Source of the DNA: a virus
Reading direction: 5' to 3' (one strand)
DNA: 32,555 bases
IMG/VR virus record: IMGVR_UViG_3300032893_001364
Coordinates: 1-32,555 of that record
In this document: positions 15,639 through 21,955 of the stretch, piece by piece
Layout: each line of letters begins with the position of its first letter
How positions within the stretch are numbered: the stretch's first letter is position 1
Translations under genes and position numbers: made by a program
The notes under the pieces: model-generated
What the model was told of the DNA's origin: nothing
Databases searched by the model: none
What the model saw: only the letters and a program-made list of their open reading frames with translations

Positions 15639-15927
15639 AGGCAGAAATCCGACGGGCTACAAATCACAATTAAAAAAGACAGTTGCCACGCTTTCACAGC
15701 GCAATGGCGAGTTGCTTAATGAGCGAAAGGGGTTGAGTTCACCAGAGGAAGTACTCAAAATGATGACACTTGTCATGCAGGCTATTGAAGATGTGTTTGG
15801 AGAGAATTCCAGCACAAAAGTAGTTGAACGCATGAATGAGCTGGCGCAGAAACATAACGCTTTACAAGAAAAAGCGACAGGTGTTTTGGTTGATGCTGAG
15901 TTTGTAGAATCTGACGCAAAAGGTTAA
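15589..15927 (+). CDS. 112-aa basic hypothetical protein
   Basis: CAGGAG lies ten bases upstream of the ATG. The first 35 residues are very basic (SQRRLGKLQKKGRGRNPTGYKSQLKK), suggesting nucleic-acid binding. The middle shows amphipathic helices (EEVLKMMTLVMQAIEDVFG). No family is recognised. The 50-base overlap with the previous gene is long for this phage, so one of the two could have a different start. Confidence 0.5.
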   Translation: MSKTSQRRLGKLQKKGRGRNPTGYKSQLKKTVATLSQRNGELLNERKGLSSPEEVLKMMTLVMQAIEDVFGENSSTKVVERMNELAQKHNALQEKATGVLVDAEFVESDAKG

Positions 15928-15964
15928 GAGCAGTTTTTTTAAGACATAAGAGCAGGGGGTAAAC

Positions 15965-16717
15965 ATGAAGTGGTTCCGACATGACGCTACGGCGTTAAAT
16001 GATGCAAAGATATGTGCAATGGTCGATGAATTTGGACTTGAGTCGTATGGCCTTTATTTTGCGATTGTAGAGATAATTGCCAGCGAGATAGAGTTAGATC
16101 ACCTTACATTTGAACTTGAGCATACCGAGAAGTCCTTAGCTCGTAAACTCAATATAACGCCAGAGCGTTTAACTATTTTGCTTGAATACATGGTAAAAGT
16201 TGGCCTTTTTGGTAGATCAGAAAACGGTAAAATCAACTGTTTTCGACTAGCACAAAGGCTTGATAATACGACAACTCAGAACCCAGAATTTAAGAAATTA
16301 ATTAGTAACTTATCGAATTCAAAAAGTAACTTAAATTCTGAAAACAGAAACTTAAATTTACTTTTTACAGATAAGATTAGATCAAATAAGATTAGAGATA
16401 AAGATATAAGTGACCAGCCTGAAGGCAAATCACCTTGTCCGGTTCAGGAAATAGTTAAACTTTATCATTCACTTTGTCCTGCCTTGCCACAAGTTAGGAT
16501 TTTGAGTGAGAATAGGAAAAGGAAATTACAAGCGCGATGGAAGTCTGATACTAAACACCAGACAATGAAATTTTGGGAGAATTACTTCAAGTATGTTTCT
16601 GAGTCAAAATTCCTAACCGGCTCAAATGAGCGTAACTGGACTGCTGACTTTGAATGGCTAGTTCACGAACCAAATTTTATTAAAGTAATTGAGGGTAAGT
16701 ATCATGGACAGAGGTAA
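15965..16717 (+). CDS. DUF4373-type replication initiator-like protein
   Basis: 250 residues. The N-terminal ~95 residues (MKWFRHDATALNDAKICAMV, then LESYGLYFAIVEII) fit the DUF4373 (Lin1244/Lin1753-like) winged-helix domain, common in phage replication proteins placed before DnaB or DnaC. Residues ~112-150 form a low-complexity linker rich in Asn, Ser and Lys, encoded by AT-rich repeats that may be the origin. The C-terminal part (WENYFKYVSESKFLTGSNERNWTADFEWL) resembles the DnaT/DnaD-type helicase-loading tail. AGGGGG precedes the ATG. It overlaps the helicase gene by 14 bases. Likely binds the origin and recruits DnaB (inference). Confidence 0.7.
   Translation: MKWFRHDATALNDAKICAMVDEFGLESYGLYFAIVEIIASEIELDHLTFELEHTEKSLARKLNITPERLTILLEYMVKVGLFGRSENGKINCFRLAQRLDNTTTQNPEFKKLISNLSNSKSNLNSENRNLNLLFTDKIRSNKIRDKDISDQPEGKSPCPVQEIVKLYHSLCPALPQVRILSENRKRKLQARWKSDTKHQTMKFWENYFKYVSESKFLTGSNERNWTADFEWLVHEPNFIKVIEGKYHGQR
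16306..16396 (+). repeat. AT-rich iterons inside initiator gene, candidate replication origin
   Basis: Three consecutive 21-base units start TAACTTATCG (16306), TAACTTAAAT (16327) and AAACTTAAAT (16348), sharing WAACTTAWM. They are followed by two copies of ATAAGATTAGA at 16371-16381 and 16386-16396. The stretch encodes the low-complexity linker of the initiator-like protein. In lambda the origin lies in the same way inside gene O, with iterons next to an AT-rich melting region. Origin function here is inferred. Confidence 0.5.
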
Positions 16718-18125
16718 TCATTTTGCAGACCATATTCAAACGCTAAAACAACCGCCGTATTCCTTGGAGGCCGAACAAGCAGTAATTGGGGGAATAATTT
16801 TAGCCAACCATTTTATTTACGATGTCGTAGAGATTTTGCAATACGATGATTTTTACATGCCTATCCATAAGGAAATTTTTAAGGCAATTTGTTGGTTGAG
16901 CGATCAAGGAAAACCAGTTGATATAATTACGACCTCTGAATACTTAGAAAAAAATCCTTCTGGAATGGTTGACAGAAATGCACTTGGATACTTGGCAGAG
17001 ATAGCAAGAAATACGCCTTCTGTTTCGAACATAAAGTCCTATGCAAAAATTGTTGCCAACCGCGCAGTTGATCGGCGGATAATCACAGCGGCACAATCTG
17101 TAGCTAATGCAGGTTTCAGCAGAGAGTTAGAAACAGAAGAAAAAATTGAAATGGCAGAAATAGCGCTTGGATCACTTCGACCGGAACAAAGAATAGGAGT
17201 TGAAGAACTAAACGCAGTAATTAAAAGAACTCTGAATAACATTGACCTGCACTCAAACGATAGTGAGGTTGAGGGAATAATTTACACAGGCTTGACTGAT
17301 CTAGATCAGCGGTTTAATGGTTGGAGGCCGAGTAATTTAATAATTATTGCGGCTCGTCCTTCGATGGGAAAAACGGTATTGGCATTGAATATCGCTGCTT
17401 ACAACGCTATACAAAAAGACATTCCGGTGCTTTTCTTTTCGCTTGAAATGCCGAGCGAGGAGTTAATGGAAAGGATGTTATCAAACTACGGGGACATCCT
17501 TCTCGAAAGAATCAGGAATCCGAAACAGTTTGCTGCTCAGGATTGGGAGGCACTTTCAAAAGGAGTTTCTAAAATAAGAGACAAGGAGCTTTACATTGAT
17601 AGTACTCCGGCATTATCAATTTCTGAACTACGAGCAAGATCACGCAGAATTAAACGAGAGCATCCGAACCTTGGTTTAATCGTTGTTGACTACCTACAGT
17701 TGATGCGCGGCGAAGGTGACAACCGAGAACAGGAAATCGCATCCATTTCAAGGGGTCTAAAATCCTTAGCAAAAGAGTTAAAACTTCCAGTGGTGGCACT
17801 CTCACAGTTAAACCGTGGACTGGAGTCACGCCCTGATAAGCGACCGATAATGAGCGACTTGCGTGAGTCCGGGGCGATTGAACAGGATGCAGACATCATC
17901 ACCTTTCTGTATCGAGATGAAGTTTACAACGAGTTCTCACCAGAGAAAGGAGTGGCGCATGCCATTACAAGAAAGTTCCGCAACGGCAAAACAGGAACAG
18001 ATTATCTGACAGAAGAATTTATCTGTAGCAGATTTTTGAATTTAGCAGTCAAACCAGAAAAGTTTAGTGACTATGGAGGCAAGAAATTTTCAGGCGTAAA
18101 AGGAATGCACAACTATGACGATTAA
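16704..18125 (+). CDS. dnaB: Replicative DNA helicase DnaB
   Basis: 473 residues from the ATG at 16704, with GAGGG eight bases upstream; the in-frame TTG at 16689 is less likely. The N-terminal DnaB domain is PPYSLEAEQAVIGGIILAN. The RecA-like domain has Walker A ARPSMGKT near residue 220 and Walker B LIVVDYLQLM near residue 328, then SQLNRGLESRPDKRPIMSDLRESGAIEQDAD and FLYRDEVYN. Length equals bacterial DnaB. It would unwind the phage fork as a hexamer, loaded by the DUF4373 protein encoded just upstream. No primase is seen in the window, so host DnaG probably supplies primers. Confidence 0.95.
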   Translation: MDRGNHFADHIQTLKQPPYSLEAEQAVIGGIILANHFIYDVVEILQYDDFYMPIHKEIFKAICWLSDQGKPVDIITTSEYLEKNPSGMVDRNALGYLAEIARNTPSVSNIKSYAKIVANRAVDRRIITAAQSVANAGFSRELETEEKIEMAEIALGSLRPEQRIGVEELNAVIKRTLNNIDLHSNDSEVEGIIYTGLTDLDQRFNGWRPSNLIIIAARPSMGKTVLALNIAAYNAIQKDIPVLFFSLEMPSEELMERMLSNYGDILLERIRNPKQFAAQDWEALSKGVSKIRDKELYIDSTPALSISELRARSRRIKREHPNLGLIVVDYLQLMRGEGDNREQEIASISRGLKSLAKELKLPVVALSQLNRGLESRPDKRPIMSDLRESGAIEQDADIITFLYRDEVYNEFSPEKGVAHAITRKFRNGKTGTDYLTEEFICSRFLNLAVKPEKFSDYGGKKFSGVKGMHNYDD

Positions 18126-18297
18126 ATCAGACATTAAAGTTGCGAAATGCAAAGCATGTAAGGTAGGAACACCGAAGGCGGTAGCAGGTGAAAATCGCGG
18201 TACGGTAAAACTACGATGTAATCATTGTGGTGTACAGAGTAGTGACCACCATACAGTTGGAGAAGCTGTAAAAAATTGGGAAAAAATGAATTCTTGA
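18115..18297 (+). CDS. Lar-like zinc-ribbon protein
   Basis: 60 residues with two CxxC pairs (CKAC at 12-15 and CNHC at 35-38) and a C-terminal GEAVKNWEKMNS. This layout, a zinc ribbon followed by A-x-x-x-W, is that of the Lar restriction-alleviation family. Lar of the Rac prophage lowers type I restriction. Whether this one does is not known; many phage relatives are only similar in shape. It overlaps the dnaB end by 11 bases. Confidence 0.55.
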   Translation: MTIKSDIKVAKCKACKVGTPKAVAGENRGTVKLRCNHCGVQSSDHHTVGEAVKNWEKMNS

Positions 18298-18298
18298 G

Positions 18299-18327
18299 TT
18301 GTAATGGTATATCAAATTTGATATTGT
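18299..18327 (+). promoter_or_regulatory. Promoter with perfect palindromic operator TATCAAATTTGATA
   Basis: TTGTAA (18299-18304) and TATTGT (18322-18327) are separated by 17 bases. The perfect 14-bp palindrome TATCAAATTTGATA at 18310-18323 fills the spacer and touches the -10. It lies in the 45-base gap after the Lar-like gene and would drive the genes from 18343 onward. Confidence 0.65.
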
Positions 18328-18342
18328 ATTGGAGGATTAGTT

Positions 18343-18603
18343 ATGAACGATGAAAGCATGATGTTGTCAAGGATCGTAAAAATTATGAAGTCAGGTAGAG
18401 AGTTCCGCTCCTATGAACTTTGTAGAATTTACAAATCCAAACACAAAAAACTTCTTTCAGAATCCACGATGACAGCAAAGTTGCGACAGTTGCGCTGGCA
18501 TCCAAAGTTCAAGTTGCAAGTGAAGTCAAGACCGCCGAGCAATCCAAAAGTTAACGGAGCTTGGTTTTATTCAATCCCAAAAGAGGTAAAGCACCATGGC
18601 TAA
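18343..18603 (+). CDS. 86-aa basic hypothetical protein
   Basis: Strong GGAGG nine bases before the ATG. Residues 7-60 (LSRIVKIMKSGREFRSYELCRIYKSK, then LSESTMTAKLRQLRWHPKFKLQ) have the look of a winged-helix DNA-binding domain: helix, helix, recognition helix, then a basic wing. No named family is recognised. It is the first gene behind an operator-controlled promoter and overlaps the next gene by 8 bases. Could be a regulator or a DNA-associated accessory protein. Confidence 0.6.
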   Translation: MNDESMMLSRIVKIMKSGREFRSYELCRIYKSKHKKLLSESTMTAKLRQLRWHPKFKLQVKSRPPSNPKVNGAWFYSIPKEVKHHG

Positions 18604-19081
18604 GAAACAAGAGGTAGTAAGCTCAAAAGAAGTAATGGACTCGGTAATAGATGCCGATAAGTTTGTAGGACATCTGGTAACATTTTTAGTCGCTAAGGTT
18701 CGAGAAATGAACCGCCCGTGGCAACAACTCAGCGAGAAAGAGCAGGAGCGTTTTATTGATACTTCAACACAAGAAATTATGGTTGAAGTTGAGAAATGCA
18801 AAACCGCTTTGGCTGGTGGAATTCGTCAAACTCTCGTACAAGCAAGCGTAGAGGCAGTAAATACCAAAAAAGGCTACATTGCTATTTCACTCAAGGCTTC
18901 CGATGAGGCCGATGGTCGCCACGAATTAGCCGACCACACCGGCAAAAATGTTTTAATCGTTATTGATAACCTTTCACAGTTCGTTACTTCGGAAGGGAGA
19001 CCAAAACCTGACGCAGACCAAAAATCTTTGCCGATTGAAGCAGACCAAGGCGCTGCATTACGCAACGAAGGTAACGACTAA
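18596..19081 (+). CDS. 161-aa hypothetical phage protein
   Basis: GAGG lies nine bases upstream of the ATG. The N-terminal half is helical and acidic (KEVMDSVIDADKFVGHLVTFLVAKVREM), the middle reads QQLSEKEQERFIDTSTQEIMVEVEKC, and a strand segment follows (KKGYIAISLKASDEADGRHELADHTGKNVLIVI). The last ~30 residues are charged and probably disordered. The pattern resembles a common but uncharacterised phage protein encoded beside SSB or recombination genes; no function can be given. A terminator follows 13 bases after the stop. Confidence 0.6.
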   Translation: MAKKQEVVSSKEVMDSVIDADKFVGHLVTFLVAKVREMNRPWQQLSEKEQERFIDTSTQEIMVEVEKCKTALAGGIRQTLVQASVEAVNTKKGYIAISLKASDEADGRHELADHTGKNVLIVIDNLSQFVTSEGRPKPDADQKSLPIEADQGAALRNEGND

Positions 19082-19094
19082 CCAAACCCCCTTA

Positions 19095-19129
19095 GGAGCG
19101 GTTCGTAGTTGGAGCCGCTTCCTTTTTTT
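19095..19129 (+). terminator. Rho-independent terminator before ssb
   Basis: GGAGCGG (19095-19101) pairs with CCGCTTCC (19115-19122) with one bulged base, followed by seven T (19123-19129). The ssb ATG is only 16 bases downstream. Confidence 0.75.
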
Positions 19130-19145
19130 CATGTTGGAGTAATTT

Positions 19146-19553
19146 ATGGCACGCGGAGTAAATAAAGTAATCCTTATTGGTACGGTTGCGAAAGACCCAG
19201 AGGTTCGTCACATACCGCCAAACGACGATCCGGTTTGCAATGTATCCCTTGCGACAAACAAGGAATGGAAGGACAAACAAACTGGCAATATCGAAAAAAG
19301 ATCTGAGTGGCATAAAGTAGCTTTTTTCAAGCAACAGGCCGACTTTATTGGCCGGTACGCTCAGAAAGGTTCTGTTCTTTTCGTCGAAGGTGAATTGCAA
19401 ACACGCAAAGTCACCAAGGATGGCAAAAATGAGTACAAACTTGAAATCCGAGTTAATGAAGTACAAATTCTTTCTGGCGGTAAAACCAGTCAAATTAACT
19501 CAACCAATGGCAACACAAACGGCAACAGCGATCCAGACTGGGAGCATAGCTAA
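19146..19553 (+). CDS. ssb: Single-stranded DNA-binding protein
   Basis: 135 residues with a full OB-fold: ARGVNKVILIGTVAKDPEVR, then SEWHKVAFFKQQADFIGRYAQKGSVLFVEGELQTRK and NEYKLEIRVNEVQILSGG. It protects single-stranded DNA at phage forks and during RecT annealing. The disordered tail is short and ends DPDWEHS instead of the usual acidic tip ending in IPF, so contacts with host SSB-interacting proteins may be altered. GGAG is upstream of the ATG. It overlaps the next gene by one base (TAATG). Confidence 0.93.
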   Translation: MARGVNKVILIGTVAKDPEVRHIPPNDDPVCNVSLATNKEWKDKQTGNIEKRSEWHKVAFFKQQADFIGRYAQKGSVLFVEGELQTRKVTKDGKNEYKLEIRVNEVQILSGGKTSQINSTNGNTNGNSDPDWEHS

Positions 19554-19783
19554 TGGCATTTGTTTACCATGACCGAGTTCCCGGAGGCAGAATTCTTTTG
19601 TACATAAAGGGTATCAAGGAGCCGGTGCTGATAACAGTGCTTGGCGAAAGCCCAGACAGACCGGGACAAACAAGGCTTGCGTTTGATAATGTTGGTGGAA
19701 ACGCCGGAGTTATCGTTAAGCGCGAGGAAGATGTAAAAAAAACCACAGGAGAGTATTATGTTAATTTTGACAAGGCGCGGTGA
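19553..19783 (+). CDS. Divergent CsrA-like small beta protein
   Basis: 76 residues. GGRILLYIKGIKEPVLITVLGE followed after a short insertion by QTRLAFDNVGGNAGVIVKREED parallels the CsrA strand pattern (GE-x-I-x-I, V-x-V-L-G, V-x-I-G-x-x-A-P, V-x-V-x-R-E-E). The N-terminal LTRR motif of true CsrA is missing (here FVYHDRVPG), and Ala-Pro is replaced by Asp-Asn. The gene sits directly before a typical csrA and overlaps it by 26 bases. It may be a diverged copy that binds RNA differently or pairs with the true CsrA (inference). An unrelated small beta protein is the alternative. Confidence 0.5.
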   Translation: MAFVYHDRVPGGRILLYIKGIKEPVLITVLGESPDRPGQTRLAFDNVGGNAGVIVKREEDVKKTTGEYYVNFDKAR

Positions 19784-19970
19784 TCGTGGGGAATCGTTAA
19801 TGATTTACAAAGACGGCGTCCCAATGGCTGAAGTATTAATTCTTTCAATGGACAGAAATCAGGTTAAAATTGGAATACAAGCACCTAAAAATGTCGATAT
19901 AGTGCGTAATGAGTTGGTGCCAATAGATAAGCTCGCCGCAGATAGAAACAAGCTCACAATTTCAAGATAG
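19758..19970 (+). CDS. csrA: CsrA / RsmA family RNA-binding regulator
   Basis: 70 residues beginning MLILTRRGDRGESLMI, with VLILSMDRNQVKIGIQAPKNVDIVRNEL. This covers all CsrA landmarks: LTRR at the start (residues 4-7, RNA contact), the GE loop, the IGIxAP strand and the C-terminal Arg-x-Glu (IVRNE) that also contacts RNA. CsrA dimers bind GGA motifs in mRNA leaders and block or stabilise translation. A phage copy could redirect host metabolism or time phage mRNAs. AGGAGA is six bases before the ATG, inside the end of the divergent CsrA-like gene, so the two are co-translated. It has a slightly longer loop after the LTRR motif than Escherichia coli CsrA. Confidence 0.9.
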   Translation: MLILTRRGDRGESLMIYKDGVPMAEVLILSMDRNQVKIGIQAPKNVDIVRNELVPIDKLAADRNKLTISR

Positions 19971-19992
19971 GCGTTTGATTCCCTGCTATATT

Positions 19993-20020
19993 TTGTTTAC
20001 AATCACCTTGGTTTTATAAC
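19993..20020 (+). promoter_or_regulatory. Weak candidate promoter before lysis-type genes
   Basis: TTGTTT (19993-19998) and TATAAC (20015-20020) with a 16-base spacer lie in the 60-base gap after csrA. No operator copy overlaps it, unlike the other promoters in the window. A separate, late-type control would fit the membrane genes that follow, but the match is modest. Confidence 0.35.
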
Positions 20021-20030
20021 TTTCAATAAA

Positions 20031-20360
20031 GTGATGATTGGAGAGGATATGGCGGGGCTTGACGAAATTTCCACTGAAATTGGAATGCTCAAGGCATCGG
20101 TGTCATCTATCCAAAGAAATCAGGACGAAGCGCATCGCATAATGTTTGATAAGTTGGATGCGATCACCAAAACAGTAACCATCGGCAGCGTTCAGATACC
20201 AGAAATGGCAAGAAAGATTGAAGTCCACGATCAGAAGGTTGCGGAATTAGAAAAAGAAAAACATGAAAGAAAAGGAGCAATCTGGGGTGTAGGCCTTGTT
20301 GCAAGTGCGATAGGAAGCGCAGCAGGAATAGCGGCGGAATTCTTAGGGAAACACCAATGA
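20031..20360 (+). CDS. Coiled-coil membrane protein, holin-associated
   Basis: About 103-109 residues depending on start: GTG 20031, ATG 20034 or ATG 20049; GGAGAGG lies very close before the last. The N-terminal part is a helical coiled coil (STEIGMLKASVSSIQRNQDEAHRIMFDKL, later AELEKEKHERK). It ends in one hydrophobic segment (GAIWGVGLVASAIGSAAGIAAEFLG), a single C-terminal transmembrane helix. This resembles XhlA-type phage proteins encoded before holins. It overlaps the holin gene by 4 bases. A role in membrane lysis is inferred from position and topology. Confidence 0.6.
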   Translation: MMIGEDMAGLDEISTEIGMLKASVSSIQRNQDEAHRIMFDKLDAITKTVTIGSVQIPEMARKIEVHDQKVAELEKEKHERKGAIWGVGLVASAIGSAAGIAAEFLGKHQ

Positions 20361-20911
20361 AACTCAAATCCGTACTTGAAGTATTAGCAACCGTAGCTGG
20401 AACGATAAACCCCGCAGTAGCCGCTGCAATCGAAGCCGTAAACAATTTTCTGCCTCCAGATAAAAAACTCCCGATAGAGGCCACTGGAGCAGACGTTTCA
20501 ACGGTTATTAAAGCCCTTCCGTCAGATATGCAAACACACCTGCTTGAAACAGAACTTGAGCTTGAAGTGGCAGACTCAAATAACTGGACAGCCGTAGAGA
20601 AATCACTTGCCGATGCCGATTCCAAAGGAGCTTCGGAACGACCAAAAATTGCCAGAATGATGGCTTGGTGCGTTGTTGCTCAGGTAGCCTGTGTGATCCT
20701 TGCAGCGATAGCGGCTACCTTTGGGTTCAATCAAGGCATGCTTGAATTAAAAACGGCATGGCCTTTGATTCTGGTGGCAATGGGTACCCCGATCATCTTA
20801 TTACAGGCTTATTTTGGCCTCAGAACGAGCGAAAAGAATAGCAGGTATGCTGCAGCAACCGGCCAGCCGCTACCGCCTCAAAAGGGACTTATAGGCTCTA
20901 TTTTTAAGTAG
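20357..20911 (+). CDS. Three-TM holin-like protein
   Basis: 184 residues. The N-terminal segment LKSVLEVLATVAGTINPAVAAAIEAVNNFL is hydrophobic. A soluble part with acidic helices follows, then two strong membrane helices (MAWCVVAQVACVILAAIAATFG and WPLILVAMGTPIILLQAYFGL) before a polar tail. The order fits the three-TM holin family named after gene transfer agents (GTA_holin_3TM), whose members release particles by permeabilising the inner membrane. It is coupled to the coiled-coil membrane protein gene. No endolysin or spanin gene is visible nearby, so the cell-wall enzyme must be elsewhere. Confidence 0.65.
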   Translation: MKLKSVLEVLATVAGTINPAVAAAIEAVNNFLPPDKKLPIEATGADVSTVIKALPSDMQTHLLETELELEVADSNNWTAVEKSLADADSKGASERPKIARMMAWCVVAQVACVILAAIAATFGFNQGMLELKTAWPLILVAMGTPIILLQAYFGLRTSEKNSRYAAATGQPLPPQKGLIGSIFK

Positions 20912-20935
20912 CAATTGGTATAATCTCTTAAAATA

Positions 20936-20954
20936 ACCAAAATAATGGTTTTTT
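20936..20954 (+). terminator. Short A/T-rich terminator after holin gene
   Basis: AACCA (20936-20940) pairs with TGGTT (20946-20950) with loop AATAA, followed by a run of T (20949-20954). The stem is short, so efficiency is uncertain. It ends directly at the next operator-promoter. Confidence 0.5.
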
Positions 20955-20977
20955 ATGTATCAATTTTGATATATAAT
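20949..20977 (+). promoter_or_regulatory. Promoter with operator TATCAATTTTGATA
   Basis: The operator copy at 20958-20971 is followed directly by a perfect -10 TATAAT (20972-20977). The -35 position, 17 bases upstream, is only a T-run (20949-20954). The core is identical to that before recT. It would drive the small gene at 21005 and those after it. Confidence 0.65.
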
Positions 20978-21004
20978 TGATCCAATATTTAAGAGAAAAG
21001 AGCA

Positions 21005-21139
21005 ATGCCAAACCACAGGCACAGACCCGCAAATCTTTCGCTGAAAGGATTGCAAACCCTATCCAAACTCAAAATGTTTCTGCATGAACCCTGCCAGAAG
21101 GGTGAGCGCCTTACTAAAAAATCAAGGAAGCCAGCATGA
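21005..21139 (+). CDS. 44-aa basic small protein
   Basis: Start ATG at 21005, preceded by AAGAGAAAAGAG in Shine-Dalgarno position. The product is MPNHRHRPANLSLKGLQTLS and then about 24 more residues rich in Lys and Arg (LTKKSRKPA at the end). Its TGA overlaps the ATG of the next gene (ATGA), the coupling style used throughout this phage. No family is recognised. It lies just behind an operator-controlled promoter. Evidence for translation is the ribosome site and coupling only. Confidence 0.5.
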   Translation: MPNHRHRPANLSLKGLQTLSKLKMFLHEPCQKGERLTKKSRKPA

Positions 21140-21732
21140 CAGTTGAAGCATATCCACTCCAATGGCCTGAAGGGTGGCCGCGCACTGAGGCATGGAGAAG
21201 AGAAAAAAACTCACAGTTCAAAGTTACGGTTGGCAAAGCCATTGAAGAACTCTATTCGGAGCTGGAAAGACTCGGCGCAAAAAATGTGGTGATGTCATCT
21301 AATTTGAGTTTGACTCAAGCAATGCGGCCATACGCAAAGCAGGAAAAAATTAACGACCCCGGGATTGCTGTTTATTTCACATTGAAAGGAAAACAACTCG
21401 TAATGGCGCGCGATCTTTATCAGGACTGGCGTGACAATATTAGATCACTTGGACTCGCTGTAGATGCCTTTCGATCATTACATAGGCATGGTGGCGCTCA
21501 CATGATGGAAAGAGCATTTACTGGATTCACAGCCATTGAGCACTCTCCATCTACAAAGCGACCATGGCGCGAAGTTCTGAACTGTGCAAATGATGAAAGA
21601 AATTTGAATGCAGTAAAAGAAAACTATCGGCGTGCTGCTTCAAAACATCATGAAGATAAACCCGGTGGATCAAAAGAAAAAATGATTGAAATTAATCTTG
21701 CGTGGGAAGAAGCGCAGCGTGAATTGGGTTGA
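21136..21732 (+). CDS. J-domain protein with HED instead of HPD
   Basis: 198 residues. The C-terminal ~65 residues form a DnaJ-type J domain: WREVLNCANDERNLNAVKEN, then YRRAASKHHEDKPGGSKEKM and IEINLAWEEAQRELG. The loop that stimulates DnaK is normally His-Pro-Asp; here it reads His-Glu-Asp. The N-terminal ~130 residues (YPLQWPEGWPRTEAWRREKN) belong to a phage and prophage family often annotated as DnaJ-like. The altered loop argues against normal DnaK activation; it may bind DnaK without activating it, or serve another purpose. Coupled to the 44-aa gene. Confidence 0.75.
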   Translation: MTVEAYPLQWPEGWPRTEAWRREKNSQFKVTVGKAIEELYSELERLGAKNVVMSSNLSLTQAMRPYAKQEKINDPGIAVYFTLKGKQLVMARDLYQDWRDNIRSLGLAVDAFRSLHRHGGAHMMERAFTGFTAIEHSPSTKRPWREVLNCANDERNLNAVKENYRRAASKHHEDKPGGSKEKMIEINLAWEEAQRELG

Positions 21733-21955
21733 TAATCCTCAGCCAAACGGAAACGGTTTGTTGAGTGAATGTGGAAACTATGCGATCAGGCAATGCAAGT
21801 ACGAAAATGGTCAGCCAACCGAATACTATTGTTATTACAAACCAAAGAAACATGAAATGAAATTTATGCGAATACCAGATGGAGTCAGAATGACGCTTTC
21901 AGAAGCAAAAGAAAATTGTGAAGCATTCAAGCGAGGTGAGCATGTCCTCGTTTAA
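21719..21955 (+). CDS. 78-aa hypothetical protein
   Basis: A GTG at 21719 with GGAAGAAG seven bases upstream is the likely start; a TTG at 21686 is the alternative. The sequence (GLLSECGNYAIRQCKYENGQ, then EYYCYYKPKKHEMKFMRIPDGVRMTLSEAKENCEAFKRGEHV) looks like a small beta domain followed by a helix. No named family. It overlaps the J-domain gene by 14 bases and the ASCH-like gene by 14 bases. Confidence 0.5.
   Translation: MNWVDNPQPNGNGLLSECGNYAIRQCKYENGQPTEYYCYYKPKKHEMKFMRIPDGVRMTLSEAKENCEAFKRGEHVLV

Noticed and set aside
20911-21004. tRNA or structured RNA in the gap after the holin gene
   Set aside because: No cloverleaf can be drawn; the gap is explained by a short terminator, an operator-promoter and a ribosome site.
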